A DNA stretch of 51,134 bases from an uncultured Bacteroidales bacterium. GTDB lineage: Bacteria; Bacteroidota; Bacteroidia; Bacteroidales; Paludibacteraceae. The notes beneath the pieces are model-generated. The model saw nothing but the letters and a program-made list of their open reading frames with translations, ran no database searches and was not told the origin of the DNA. The stretch's first letter is position 1, and each line of letters starts with the position of its first letter. Below are positions 27,767 to 35,355 of the stretch, in pieces. The position numbers and the translations under genes were made by a program. The stretch lies in the NCBI GenBank assembly GCA_937901225.1, contig CALCGX010000002.1:1-51134 (forward strand), written 5' to 3'.

Positions 27767-28243
27767 TCACATATTCGCATTGTAGTAGCGAGGATCATGC
27801 GTCACTTCATCGCCGATAAAATCGGGTATCTCAAACGATTGTTCTTCATTGTCCAACTCAATCTCTGCTACTACCACTCCCTCGTGCTTGCCATGAAACT
27901 CATCCACTTCCCATATCAATTGTAAATTGTCAACTGTCAACTGTAAATTGTCAACTATTTCAGCAGGTACTATCCATCGAGTCTTGTCTATGACAGTCCC
28001 TTGACACAGTTTCATTAGTTCTTCGGCCTCTTGCACATCAATCTCTTTTTCCCATTCGTAGCGAGCGAAATGTCCTGCTGCGGGTTTGCCTTTGATGGTA
28101 AGATAGGCTTTGTCATCGGTAATTCGCACGCGTACTGTGCCCGTCTTTTCGCGCGATATATATCCTTGACGAATATGATAACGAGCCACTGCTAACTTCT
28201 TATAGCAGTCGCTCGTTACTAAGTATTTTCTTTCTATCTCCAT
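27767..28243 (-). CDS. CYTH domain protein (triphosphate tunnel metalloenzyme)
   Basis: A 158-residue single-domain protein starting with the hallmark 'MEIERKYLV' (ExExK at residues 2-6). Charged strands follow: 'VRVRITDDKAYLTIKG' and 'YEWEKEIDVQEAEELM', then 'VVVAEIELDNEEQSFEIPDFIG', which supplies the acidic tunnel residues. Bacterial relatives hydrolyse inorganic triphosphate or thiamine triphosphate; the substrate here is not shown. Residues of about 100-112 (VDNLQLTVDNLQL) come from five heptamer repeats inserted between two strands where relatives have a short turn. It lies downstream of the FAD/Fe-S dehydrogenase in the same direction. Confidence 0.86.
   Translation of the reverse strand: MEIERKYLVTSDCYKKLAVARYHIRQGYISREKTGTVRVRITDDKAYLTIKGKPAAGHFARYEWEKEIDVQEAEELMKLCQGTVIDKTRWIVPAEIVDNLQLTVDNLQLIWEVDEFHGKHEGVVVAEIELDNEEQSFEIPDFIGDEVTHDPRYYNANM
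27922..27956. repeat. five heptamers inside the CYTH gene
   Basis: Units GTAAATT, GTCAACT, GTCAACT, GTAAATT, GTCAACT run without gaps through the coding sequence and encode the duplicated VDNLQL peptide. Confidence 0.9.
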
Positions 28244-28251
28244 ATCGAACT

Positions 28252-28288
28252 TCTAACAACGAAGTGGTCCAACATCCAATAGCGCAGC
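28252..28288. repeat. 37-bp spacer element, copy 1
   Basis: This fills most of the 48-nt spacer between the FAD/Fe-S gene stop and the CYTH start. It matches 33107-33143 at 30 of 37 positions, and all seven differences are transitions. Confidence 0.75.
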
Positions 28289-28291
28289 CTT

Positions 28292-31063
28292 CTACTTCCG
28301 CTCCGCACACATATTCACTAGGTGCGCAATGCTACAGTAGTCAATGCCCGAATGTGTGCTTAGTCCTATCTCGCAGGTGCGCGAGTTGCTCACACCCATT
28401 GTGGCACCAGCTTTCTCTACTTGTGGTTTCAACTTACGCAATGCCCATTCGTTGAGCTCAGGATTTGTGAATCCTTTATCACCTGCAAATGCGCAGCAAC
28501 CTATCTCCTCTGGCACCAGCACATTCTTCGCACATGCCTTAGCCACACGTATAATCGCATCTGCTACGCCCATCTGGCGGGTAGAACAGGTTACGTGTAC
28601 TGCTACGCAGGTGTCCAATGGCGTAATCGCCACCTCGCTCATCACAAACTTATCGATAAACTCGGCGGGTTCGTATAATTTCATATGTTGCATGGTATGG
28701 CGCATGCGGTGTAGACATGGACTTTGGTCGCACAAGATGGGCCAACGACCATTCTCGCTCGCTTTCAGTAGTGCCAATTCCAGTTCCGCTGCCTTGCGTT
28801 GTGCCTCGTCTGGCATGCCCTTACTCTCCCATATGGTACCACAGCAGAGATTCTCCATCTTCTCTGGGAAAATCACTTCATACCCTGCTTTGTTCAGTAG
28901 CTCGGTCATGTCGTTGATGAGTGGTTTATTGCCAGAACCCAAACGTTGGTTCAAGCACGATGGGAAATATACAACGCGCTTATCTTGCAAGCCTTTCAGT
29001 CCGTTTACTGCACCATATTCCATGGCAGTCTGTTTCTCCTTCTTGCGTACAGGACGAGGCAATGATGGTGTCCACAGTGGAACCAAACCGCCCGAACCAT
29101 AGTGCATCGCCTTGCCCAATAGCCTAGTAGCCTTATCGCCTAATACGTTGTGAGCCACGTTGGCTACCTCCAGAATACCCGTCAGCGCAGTACCAATACC
29201 AGCCAAGTTCTTTCCTGCCCAATAACCTAATTGCTTGCCTGCTGCACTCATATCTTTTTCGCGCACCAAGTGGATATAGTCGCCCACATTAATCTTGATT
29301 GGGCACGAGGTAGAGCATAGTCCGTCGCCTGCACAAAGGTCACGACCAATATAGCGGAAGTCTTTCTCCAGTTGCTTTGCCAAGCGTTGATCTGCTTTGT
29401 TGCTCGAAGCGTTCAATCGCGCCAACTCGCGTTGTACGATGATGCGTTGACGACTAGACAACGCATATCCACATGCTACGCAGTTCACTTCGCAGAAACC
29501 ACATTCGATGCAGCGGTCAATCATCTCATGCACCTCTGGCAGAGGTTTGATATGCTCAATATAGGAATGCTCATCTTCGTTGAAGATCACACCAGGATTC
29601 ATGATGTTCTCTGGGTCAAAGAGTTGCTTCACTTCTTTCATCAACTCATATGCTGCATCACCCCACTCTCGACGAACGAATGGCGCCATGTTGCGCCCCG
29701 TGCCGTGCTCAGCTTTTAGACTACCGTGGTATTTGTCCACCACCAAGTCCACTACTGCACGCATCATACCATCGTACTGTGCAATGGCTTGTGGAGAGTC
29801 AAAGCGTTGATTCAAGATAAAGTGATAATTGCCCTCCAATGCGTGACCATAGATCACGGCTTCTGGGTAATTATGTTCGATGAAGAGTTGTTGCAGATCC
29901 AATGTGGCTTGCGCCAAGTGCTCGATAGGGAATGCAATATCCTCAATCAGACAGGTAGTGCCCACTTCGCGTGTACCGCCTACTGCTGGGAAGATGCCGC
30001 TACGCATCGCCCAATATTTGCCTGTCACAACAGGGTCCGAGGTAAAAGATGCGGACTGACAAAGCGCATAGTGGCTCAGCAGTTGTTGCAGCGCATTGTT
30101 CTTCTTCTCTAACTCTTTCTCCGTCAGTGCGTCGGTACGAATCAATGCCGCACCTGCATCTGCTGGCAGTCCTTGTAGTTCTGGAAAATCCTTTTCCACG
30201 GTGCGCATTGCCTTGCGATCGAAGAATTCTGCTGCGGATAGCAGCCCTGTATGCTTCATCTCGGTGATGGCTTCGCACGCTGCTTTCGTAGTAGGGAAGA
30301 GTAGGAGCGCTGATGCACTGTAGGGCTGTATCTCTCCTGTGGTCATCGTGATGGACGATAGGAATGCCAATGTTCCCTCGCTACCTACCATCAGATGGGC
30401 GATGATGTCGAATGGGTCGGTGTATTCTACGAATGGTAGAATAGTCAGACCCGTAACGTTCTTAATGCTATATTTCTTGCGAATCAATTCGCATAATGAT
30501 TTGTTTTTCTGTGTCTGAATGCGCAAGTCATCTATTTTGCGGATGAACTTACCATGCGTAAGTAGGAATTGCGAACGACTCTCTTGGTTGCTTGTATCCA
30601 GGATGGTGCCATCTGGCAGAATGATTCTCACAGATTTCAGTGCGCGGTAACTATTGGCATGCGTGCCACAGCACATTCCCGAGGCATTATTCATCACAAT
30701 ACCTCCCACCATAGCGGATTTCAAACTCGCAGGGTCGGGAGTGAAGTAGCGTCCATAGGGCTTCAGTATCTCATTGACACGTTGACCTACGATACCAGGT
30801 TGCAAGGTAATGGTCTTACCTTCTTTCCCCACAGTGTATTGTTCCCATTTCTTGCCGCAAACCACCAGCAGACTATCGCTGATGGCTTGTCCACTCAAGC
30901 TAGTACCTGCAGCGCGGAAAGTGATGTGCTTACCCTCTTTATGCGCACGAGCTAATAAGGCTTGTACCTCCATTTCGTTCGCAGGGTGTAATACTTCTTC
31001 GGGGATCAATCGGTAGAAACCTGCATCTGTTCCCCATGCCAATCGTTCGATATACTTTTTCAT
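28292..31063 (-). CDS. FAD-linked oxidoreductase fused to Fe-S/CCG subunit (D-lactate/2-hydroxyacid dehydrogenase type)
   Basis: 923 residues, a GlcD-like half fused to a GlpC/GlcF-like half. The FAD_binding_4 domain (about 30-240) shows 'FRAAGTSLSGQ' and 'GGIVMNNASGMCCG'. The FAD-oxidase C domain (about 250-510) ends with 'GSLKAEHGTGRNMAPFV…LFDPENIMNPG'. Two 4Fe-4S motifs follow: 'CIECGFCEVNCVACG' (about 529-543) and 'CAGDGLCSTSCP' (about 590-601). Two CCG-type domains finish the chain ('NLCCGTIWESKG', 'GCCAFAGDKGF'). The architecture is that of YdiJ-like D-2-hydroxyacid or D-lactate dehydrogenases feeding electrons to the membrane quinone pool; substrate unproven. It lies downstream of the NamZ gene across a repeat-built spacer, so the two may share a transcript. 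Confidence 0.9.
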   Translation of the reverse strand: MKKYIERLAWGTDAGFYRLIPEEVLHPANEMEVQALLARAHKEGKHITFRAAGTSLSGQAISDSLLVVCGKKWEQYTVGKEGKTITLQPGIVGQRVNEILKPYGRYFTPDPASLKSAMVGGIVMNNASGMCCGTHANSYRALKSVRIILPDGTILDTSNQESRSQFLLTHGKFIRKIDDLRIQTQKNKSLCELIRKKYSIKNVTGLTILPFVEYTDPFDIIAHLMVGSEGTLAFLSSITMTTGEIQPYSASALLLFPTTKAACEAITEMKHTGLLSAAEFFDRKAMRTVEKDFPELQGLPADAGAALIRTDALTEKELEKKNNALQQLLSHYALCQSASFTSDPVVTGKYWAMRSGIFPAVGGTREVGTTCLIEDIAFPIEHLAQATLDLQQLFIEHNYPEAVIYGHALEGNYHFILNQRFDSPQAIAQYDGMMRAVVDLVVDKYHGSLKAEHGTGRNMAPFVRREWGDAAYELMKEVKQLFDPENIMNPGVIFNEDEHSYIEHIKPLPEVHEMIDRCIECGFCEVNCVACGYALSSRQRIIVQRELARLNASSNKADQRLAKQLEKDFRYIGRDLCAGDGLCSTSCPIKINVGDYIHLVREKDMSAAGKQLGYWAGKNLAGIGTALTGILEVANVAHNVLGDKATRLLGKAMHYGSGGLVPLWTPSLPRPVRKKEKQTAMEYGAVNGLKGLQDKRVVYFPSCLNQRLGSGNKPLINDMTELLNKAGYEVIFPEKMENLCCGTIWESKGMPDEAQRKAAELELALLKASENGRWPILCDQSPCLHRMRHTMQHMKLYEPAEFIDKFVMSEVAITPLDTCVAVHVTCSTRQMGVADAIIRVAKACAKNVLVPEEIGCCAFAGDKGFTNPELNEWALRKLKPQVEKAGATMGVSNSRTCEIGLSTHSGIDYCSIAHLVNMCAERK

Positions 31064-31070
31064 AATGCTT

Positions 31071-31115
31071 ATTGGTCTTATTAGCCTAATTAGTTTTATT
31101 GGTCTAATTAGTCGT
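31071..31115. repeat. five nonamers in the namZ to FAD-gene spacer
   Basis: Five 9-bp units of ATTGGTCTA/ATTAGCCTA type fill the 44-nt spacer and provide the TAA stop of the NamZ gene (31108-31110). The same unit family makes the large array at 50481-50606. Confidence 0.85.
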
Positions 31116-32340
31116 ACAAGTAATACTTACTACTTGCTTCGCGATACTTCTCTACATCCTTGTCCCAATATGCCTTGGCGTCTTCCCAGCGATAGCGTTT
31201 GCCAAATAATTCTTTGATTTGGTCGGTACCGCACACTTTGTTGAACATACCAAAACGCTTCTGGTCGCAATGCGTAAACCAGTCTTTTTCTGGCCACAGG
31301 CGCATCATCTCTTGCACAACATAGAATTGTATTTCGCTCAGTGCTGCTTTTTCATAATCTACGATATGCACTTGCACACCCTGTATATTCTCGCCCTTGA
31401 AAACGCTGTAGTATGGTTTGTAATGCAATCCTCTAAACACTACTCCTGGCAACTCTAATGCATTCAGCGCACTTGCTAAACTGTCGGCATTCACCCATGG
31501 CGCACCCATCACCTCGAAAGGCATAGTGTAGCCCACACCGATATTGATGTAGTAGAATTCGCCAAAGATGCCAGTCACAGGGTAGTATATTGCTGTTCGG
31601 CCATGAGGCACATGTGGTGAAGCCACTATCCACTCCAATCCAGTTTCATCCCATGTCATATCGCGTGTCCAGCCTTGCATTTCTACCACAGTCAGTTTGC
31701 ATGGGTTTTCGGCTTGTGCATTTAGATACAATGCCAATTCACCAGGAGTCTGACCATAGAGATAAGGTATCGCAAAGCGGCTTACAAACGATACAAATCC
31801 GTCTTCTACTAAGCATCCCTCGATCTTATTACCTCCCAATGGGTTGGGGCGATCTAGTACCACCAACTCTTTGCCATATTGCTGACATGCCTCCATCAGA
31901 TTACCCATGGTGGATATATAGGTATAGCTACGGCAACCGATGTCCTGAATGTCATATACCATCACATCGATTTCATCCATCATCTCTTGGGTGGGCTTAG
32001 ATGTCTTGCCGTAGAGTGAGTACATCTTGAGGCCTGTACGTGCATCCACTTCATTATCTACATGATCGCCAGCATAGATATTACCACGCACGCCATGCTC
32101 TGGGCCGTACAATGCTACAAGGTTCACATTGTCAGCTTCCCATAGAATATCAATTGTTGAAACAAGATGACGATCCACGCCAGTAGGGTTGGTACATAGT
32201 CCCACGCGCTTGCCTTGCAGCACATCAAAGTTGCGCTCACGCAATACTTCAATACCTGTTTTCACTTTGACGTCTTGCGCCATTGCCATAGAACCGAAGA
32301 TAAGCAGTATCACTGCTACGATAAAGTGTTGTTTTCTCAT
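31108..32340 (-). CDS. namZ: secreted exo-β-N-acetylmuramidase NamZ-like (DUF1343)
   Basis: About 410 residues. The start is placed at the ATG at 32340 (MRKQHFIVAVILL…), because an upstream in-frame ATG at 32361 falls in the promoter -7 box. A signal peptide ends at 'MAMAQ'. The DUF1343 fold shows 'GKRVGLCTNPTGVD', 'VALYGPEHGVRG', 'VYDIQDIGCRSYTY' and 'VLDRPNPLGG', then the variable C-terminal half with 'RTAIYYPVTGIFGE'. NamZ proteins (GH171) cleave MurNAc from the ends of muropeptide chains in cell-wall recycling; acidic residues in the conserved motifs are retained. It probably acts in the periplasm. It has its own promoter and reads into the FAD/Fe-S gene. Confidence 0.88.
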   Translation of the reverse strand: MRKQHFIVAVILLIFGSMAMAQDVKVKTGIEVLRERNFDVLQGKRVGLCTNPTGVDRHLVSTIDILWEADNVNLVALYGPEHGVRGNIYAGDHVDNEVDARTGLKMYSLYGKTSKPTQEMMDEIDVMVYDIQDIGCRSYTYISTMGNLMEACQQYGKELVVLDRPNPLGGNKIEGCLVEDGFVSFVSRFAIPYLYGQTPGELALYLNAQAENPCKLTVVEMQGWTRDMTWDETGLEWIVASPHVPHGRTAIYYPVTGIFGEFYYINIGVGYTMPFEVMGAPWVNADSLASALNALELPGVVFRGLHYKPYYSVFKGENIQGVQVHIVDYEKAALSEIQFYVVQEMMRLWPEKDWFTHCDQKRFGMFNKVCGTDQIKELFGKRYRWEDAKAYWDKDVEKYREASSKYYLYD

Positions 32341-32358
32341 AGTATTTATATTTGGGTG

Positions 32359-32389
32359 CAAAATTAGTAAAAAAATAGTATATATGCAA
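32359..32389 (-). promoter_or_regulatory. promoter of the namZ unit
   Basis: Minus strand TTG (32389-32387), 20 nt, TAATTTTG (32366-32359); the -33 box reads TTGCATATATA. The predicted start near 32352 leaves a leader of about 12 nt and rules out the longer reading frame start. Confidence 0.8.
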
Positions 32390-32416
32390 GAAAAAATAAA
32401 ATTATATACAACTCAC

Positions 32417-32438
32417 CCCGCAGTTTTCTTGCTGCGGG
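32417..32438 (-). terminator. terminator after the UspA-like gene
   Basis: A G/C-rich 7-bp stem (32417-32423/32432-32438) lies a few bases after the stop of the UspA-like gene. On the minus strand T-rich sequence follows after about 15 nt, overlapping the upstream side of the namZ promoter. Confidence 0.55.
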
Positions 32439-32445
32439 ATGGTGC

Positions 32446-33084
32446 TTAATCGCATAGCGAGAACAAATCGGCTCTCGGATTAACGAGCATGACAGGCACT
32501 GGGCTTTTGCGGATAACGTACTGCTCTGGTGGACCAAACAACCAATCGTCTAATCCATATTCGCGGCTAGCAGTGAGGAGAATAAGTTCCCCTCCATCTT
32601 CCCCTTTGAGGGGGAGAATGGTGTGGAGTTCTTTGTGGATATGGAAACTATCACCTGTGGCTACGCGCTCTTCGTAGGTGATTGTTTCACCTGTACGCTC
32701 GGCAATAGTTTGGATATGGGTGATAATGCGTTGCATGTTCCGCTTTGCTTTGCTGCCATAATCGTTTGCACGCAGTAGTATGAGATGTGCTCCTGTCTTA
32801 CGTGCCAAGTAGGTGCAGATCTCAGCCTTATATACCTCCTCCTCGAGCATAGTGATGGGAACTAAGATTGTAGAACCAGGAGTCAGGAACCAAGAGTCAA
32901 GACTATTTTGATTCGTCTTATTAGTCGTTTCTGATATGTCCTTATTCTTTGTTCCTGGTTCCTTGATCACTAGATATGGACGTCGTTCTTCGCGGCAGGT
33001 GTCAAGTACACGTTGCACGCCACGGCGTGAACCATCACACTGCTCCACGCGTATATCATCCGTATGTAATATATCAAAATTCAT
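32446..33084 (-). CDS. universal stress protein (UspA) family protein
   Basis: 212 residues. After an unusual N-terminal 40 residues, the Usp fold begins at 'STILVPITMLEEEVYKAEICTYLARKTGAHLILLRA' and ends with 'LILLTASREYGLDDWLFGPPEQYVIRKSPVPVMLVNP', the usual final helix/strand. The ATP-binding Gx2Gx9G(S/T) motif is not intact, so nucleotide binding is doubtful. Residues of about 42-71 are encoded by a composite repeat element (32873-32968) closely resembling the purE-purL spacer, an in-frame insertion between the N-terminal strand and the rest. It lies downstream of engB and is followed by a terminator. Confidence 0.72.
   Translation of the reverse strand: MNFDILHTDDIRVEQCDGSRRGVQRVLDTCREERRPYLVIKEPGTKNKDISETTNKTNQNSLDSWFLTPGSTILVPITMLEEEVYKAEICTYLARKTGAHLILLRANDYGSKAKRNMQRIITHIQTIAERTGETITYEERVATGDSFHIHKELHTILPLKGEDGGELILLTASREYGLDDWLFGPPEQYVIRKSPVPVMLVNPRADLFSLCD
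32873..32968. repeat. composite heptamer element inside the UspA-like gene
   Basis: A left array of four heptamers (GAACCAG/GAGTCAG types, 32873-32900) and a right array of four heptamers in inverted sense (32941-32968) flank an A/T-rich middle. The whole 96 bp reads in frame. The same arrangement lies at 39106-39179. Confidence 0.8.
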
Positions 33085-33106
33085 TCAATATCTAACAGCG
33101 AAGCGA

Positions 33107-33143
33107 TCTAACAACAAAGTGGTCTAGCGTCTAATAGTGCAAC
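33107..33143. repeat. 37-bp spacer element, copy 2
   Basis: Located in the spacer between engB and the UspA-like gene; matches 28252-28288 (30/37, transitions only). Further related units continue to 33091. Confidence 0.75.
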
Positions 33144-33147
33144 AGTC

Positions 33148-33765
33148 TCATCCGCGATTCGTTAAATCGCGGTTAATACCCTCGATATAGGCAATAAGCT
33201 CGGATTCACCGATACTTTTCTCTGCCGAAGTGATGAAGATAGGAGGTAACTCCACCCATGTCTCCAAGAGTTTTTGCTTGTAACTCTCTACATTGGCAGC
33301 CAACTTTTGTTTACCTAGTTTGTCGGCTTTGGTGAAGACGATGGAGAAGGGTATCTCGTTCTCGCCCAACCATTCCATAAACTCCAAATCTATCTGCTGC
33401 GGCTCGTGGCGGCAATCTACCAATACAAACAAACTAACCAATGCCTCACGCAGTAGGCAATAACGCTCAATCATCATCTTGAGTTTAGCGCGCTGTGTCT
33501 TGCCCGCTTGCGCAAAACCGTAGCCTGGGAGATCGACCAAATGCCAATGGGTATCACTACCTGCATTAATTAGGAAGTGGTTGATAAGCAACGTCTTACC
33601 CGGCTTTTGGCTGGTCTTAGCTAACTTGGGATTATGTGTGAGCATATTGATGAGCGAAGACTTTCCTACATTGCTTCGACCAATAAAAGCATATTCGGGA
33701 ATGGTAGTCTGCGGACATTGCATGACGTCCGGACTAGAGATTACAAAAGAAGCAGATTGTATCAT
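33148..33765 (-). CDS. engB: ribosome biogenesis GTPase EngB/YsxC
   Basis: A 205-residue GTPase of the TrmE-Era-EngA-YihA group needed for 50S subunit assembly. G1 'GRSNVGKSS' (about residues 28-36), G2 Thr region 'TSQKPGKTLLINHF', G3 'DLPGYGFA' (about 77-84), G4 'FTKADK' (about 145-150), G5 'ITSAEK'. The length is normal. It starts 12 nt after the cstA stop; that spacer is part of a heptamer repeat. Co-transcription with cstA and the UspA-like gene is likely. Confidence 0.94.
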   Translation of the reverse strand: MIQSASFVISSPDVMQCPQTTIPEYAFIGRSNVGKSSLINMLTHNPKLAKTSQKPGKTLLINHFLINAGSDTHWHLVDLPGYGFAQAGKTQRAKLKMMIERYCLLREALVSLFVLVDCRHEPQQIDLEFMEWLGENEIPFSIVFTKADKLGKQKLAANVESYKQKLLETWVELPPIFITSAEKSIGESELIAYIEGINRDLTNRG

Positions 33766-33768
33766 ATT

Positions 33769-33796
33769 GTTTAGTGTTTAGAGTTTAGTGTTTAGT
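33769..33796. repeat. four heptamers at the cstA-engB junction
   Basis: Units GTTTAGT, GTTTAGA, GTTTAGT, GTTTAGT span the cstA C-terminal codons (SLNTKL), its stop codon and most of the spacer to engB. Confidence 0.88.
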
Positions 33797-35286
33797 GATT
33801 GTTTTGTCCAATAGGCGAACCCACCTAACATGGCTATCGTGGTGATTCCTGCAATCAAGTATGCTACCCAACTCATTCCAATCCTTGCAAAGTGGAAGCC
33901 TTCGGGTGCAATGAAGATATAGCTTACACTGACCATAGTCATAAATAGCGCAGGAATCAGTGCGATAAGGTAGGCGTATGGGTATTTATTCGTTGTGCGT
34001 GAGTTCTTATAGAGGAAGATGGTGCCTGCCCATAGGGTGAAGACGGCTAATGTCTGATTGGTCCAAGCGAAATAGCGCCAAACGACGTTGAAATCGACAA
34101 AAACCATACCAAATACGCACACGAATAGCGGAATGGCAATCATCAGTCGGTTGCGGATAGGGCGTTGACTGAGGTGCATAAAGTCTGCCACAATCAGTCG
34201 AGCCGAACGCAATGCCGTGTCGCCCGAAGTGATAGGAGCGGCTATCACACCTATAATCGCCAAGATACCACCTATCGTACCTAACCACGAACGAGATACC
34301 TTATCCACGACTAATGCTGCGATATTCTCACTAGGATGTGCTGCGGCGAAGGCTTGAAGCCCGTCTATTCCGTACAAACCTGCCTCTGGGTCTGCAAATA
34401 TTGTCCCCGCTGCGGCTGCCCAAATCAATGCTAAGATACCTTCCGCAACCATGGCACCATAGAATATCCATCGACCTTGGCGCTCGTTGGTCACGCAGCG
34501 AGCCATTAGCGGTGATTGTGTACCATGAAAACCAGATATAGCTCCACAAGCAATGCTGACAAACATCATCGGAAATAGAGGCAGACCATTCGTCTGACGA
34601 TTGTGTAAACCATCGGTTAATTCGGGCATTTCTACACCAAACTGGCTAAGCATCACTACCATAATACCTATACCCATAAAGAGCAATACACCACCGAAAA
34701 TAGGGTAGAAACGTCCAATGAGTTTATCTACAGGTAACACGGTTGCTAATGTGTAGTAACCAAAGATAATCAATACCCATACAATAGGAATCAAATGCCC
34801 TTGGAAGGTTATCGTGCCTAATCCCGCTAATCCTTGGAGTAGGGTAGCAGGACCTGAAAGGAAGGTAGTGGTGAGCAACACGAGCAACACGATGGATAGC
34901 AGGCGCATAAAGAGTTTGACACCTTTGCCTAGTTCGTCGCCGACGATATCAGGTAGCGAAACGCCGTCTTTACGCAAAGATATCATTCCACTGAGGTAGT
35001 CGTGTACACCTCCTGCAAATATCGTACCTAGCACAATCCATAAGAATGCCGATGGACCATAGAAGATACCCATGATGGCACCGAAGATTGGTCCTAATCC
35101 TGCAATGTTGAGGAACTGTACAAGGAAGATTCTCCACGGTTTCATTGGTACGAAGTCCACACCATCGGTCTTGGTGAGCGCAGGTGTCTGCGCCTTAGGG
35201 TCGATACCAAATACACGCTCTACGAACGTGCCGTAGAGAATAAAGCCTATCACCAGAGCAATCAGTGAGATGATAAATGTAATCAT
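33778..35286 (-). CDS. cstA: CstA family carbon-starvation/pyruvate-type transporter
   Basis: About 502 residues starting at the ATG at 35286 (MITFIISLIALVIG…), since an extension to 35322 adds a polar stretch before the first span. About 12-13 membrane spans; conserved segments 'FVPMKPWRIFLVQFLNIAGLGPIFGAIMG', 'GGVHDYLSG', 'GFHGTQSPLMARC' and 'GDTALRSARL' are CstA hallmarks. The family includes pyruvate and peptide transporters induced at carbon starvation. This is the shorter form with a C-terminal CstA_5TM region. The final six residues and stop come from a heptamer repeat (33769-33796). A hairpin separates it from purL. Confidence 0.9.
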   Translation of the reverse strand: MITFIISLIALVIGFILYGTFVERVFGIDPKAQTPALTKTDGVDFVPMKPWRIFLVQFLNIAGLGPIFGAIMGIFYGPSAFLWIVLGTIFAGGVHDYLSGMISLRKDGVSLPDIVGDELGKGVKLFMRLLSIVLLVLLTTTFLSGPATLLQGLAGLGTITFQGHLIPIVWVLIIFGYYTLATVLPVDKLIGRFYPIFGGVLLFMGIGIMVVMLSQFGVEMPELTDGLHNRQTNGLPLFPMMFVSIACGAISGFHGTQSPLMARCVTNERQGRWIFYGAMVAEGILALIWAAAAGTIFADPEAGLYGIDGLQAFAAAHPSENIAALVVDKVSRSWLGTIGGILAIIGVIAAPITSGDTALRSARLIVADFMHLSQRPIRNRLMIAIPLFVCVFGMVFVDFNVVWRYFAWTNQTLAVFTLWAGTIFLYKNSRTTNKYPYAYLIALIPALFMTMVSVSYIFIAPEGFHFARIGMSWVAYLIAGITTIAMLGGFAYWTKQSLNTKL

Positions 35287-35299
35287 AGTATTGTTTATC

Positions 35300-35333
35300 A
35301 AAAGCCACTTATGTGGAAGCATAAATGGCTTTT
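35300..35333 (-). terminator. terminator after purL
   Basis: A 14-bp stem with one mismatch (35300-35313/35320-35333), with A-run and T-run ends, stands between the purL stop and cstA start. It can end purE-purL transcription; whether a separate cstA promoter lies here is not clear. Confidence 0.7.
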
Positions 35334-35355
35334 GGTGTTATTTAATCTCGTACTA

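Noticed and set aside
32341..32361. Longer N-terminus of the NamZ protein starting at 32361
   Set aside because: The codon lies within the promoter -7 box, upstream of the predicted transcription start, and adds polar residues before the signal peptide.
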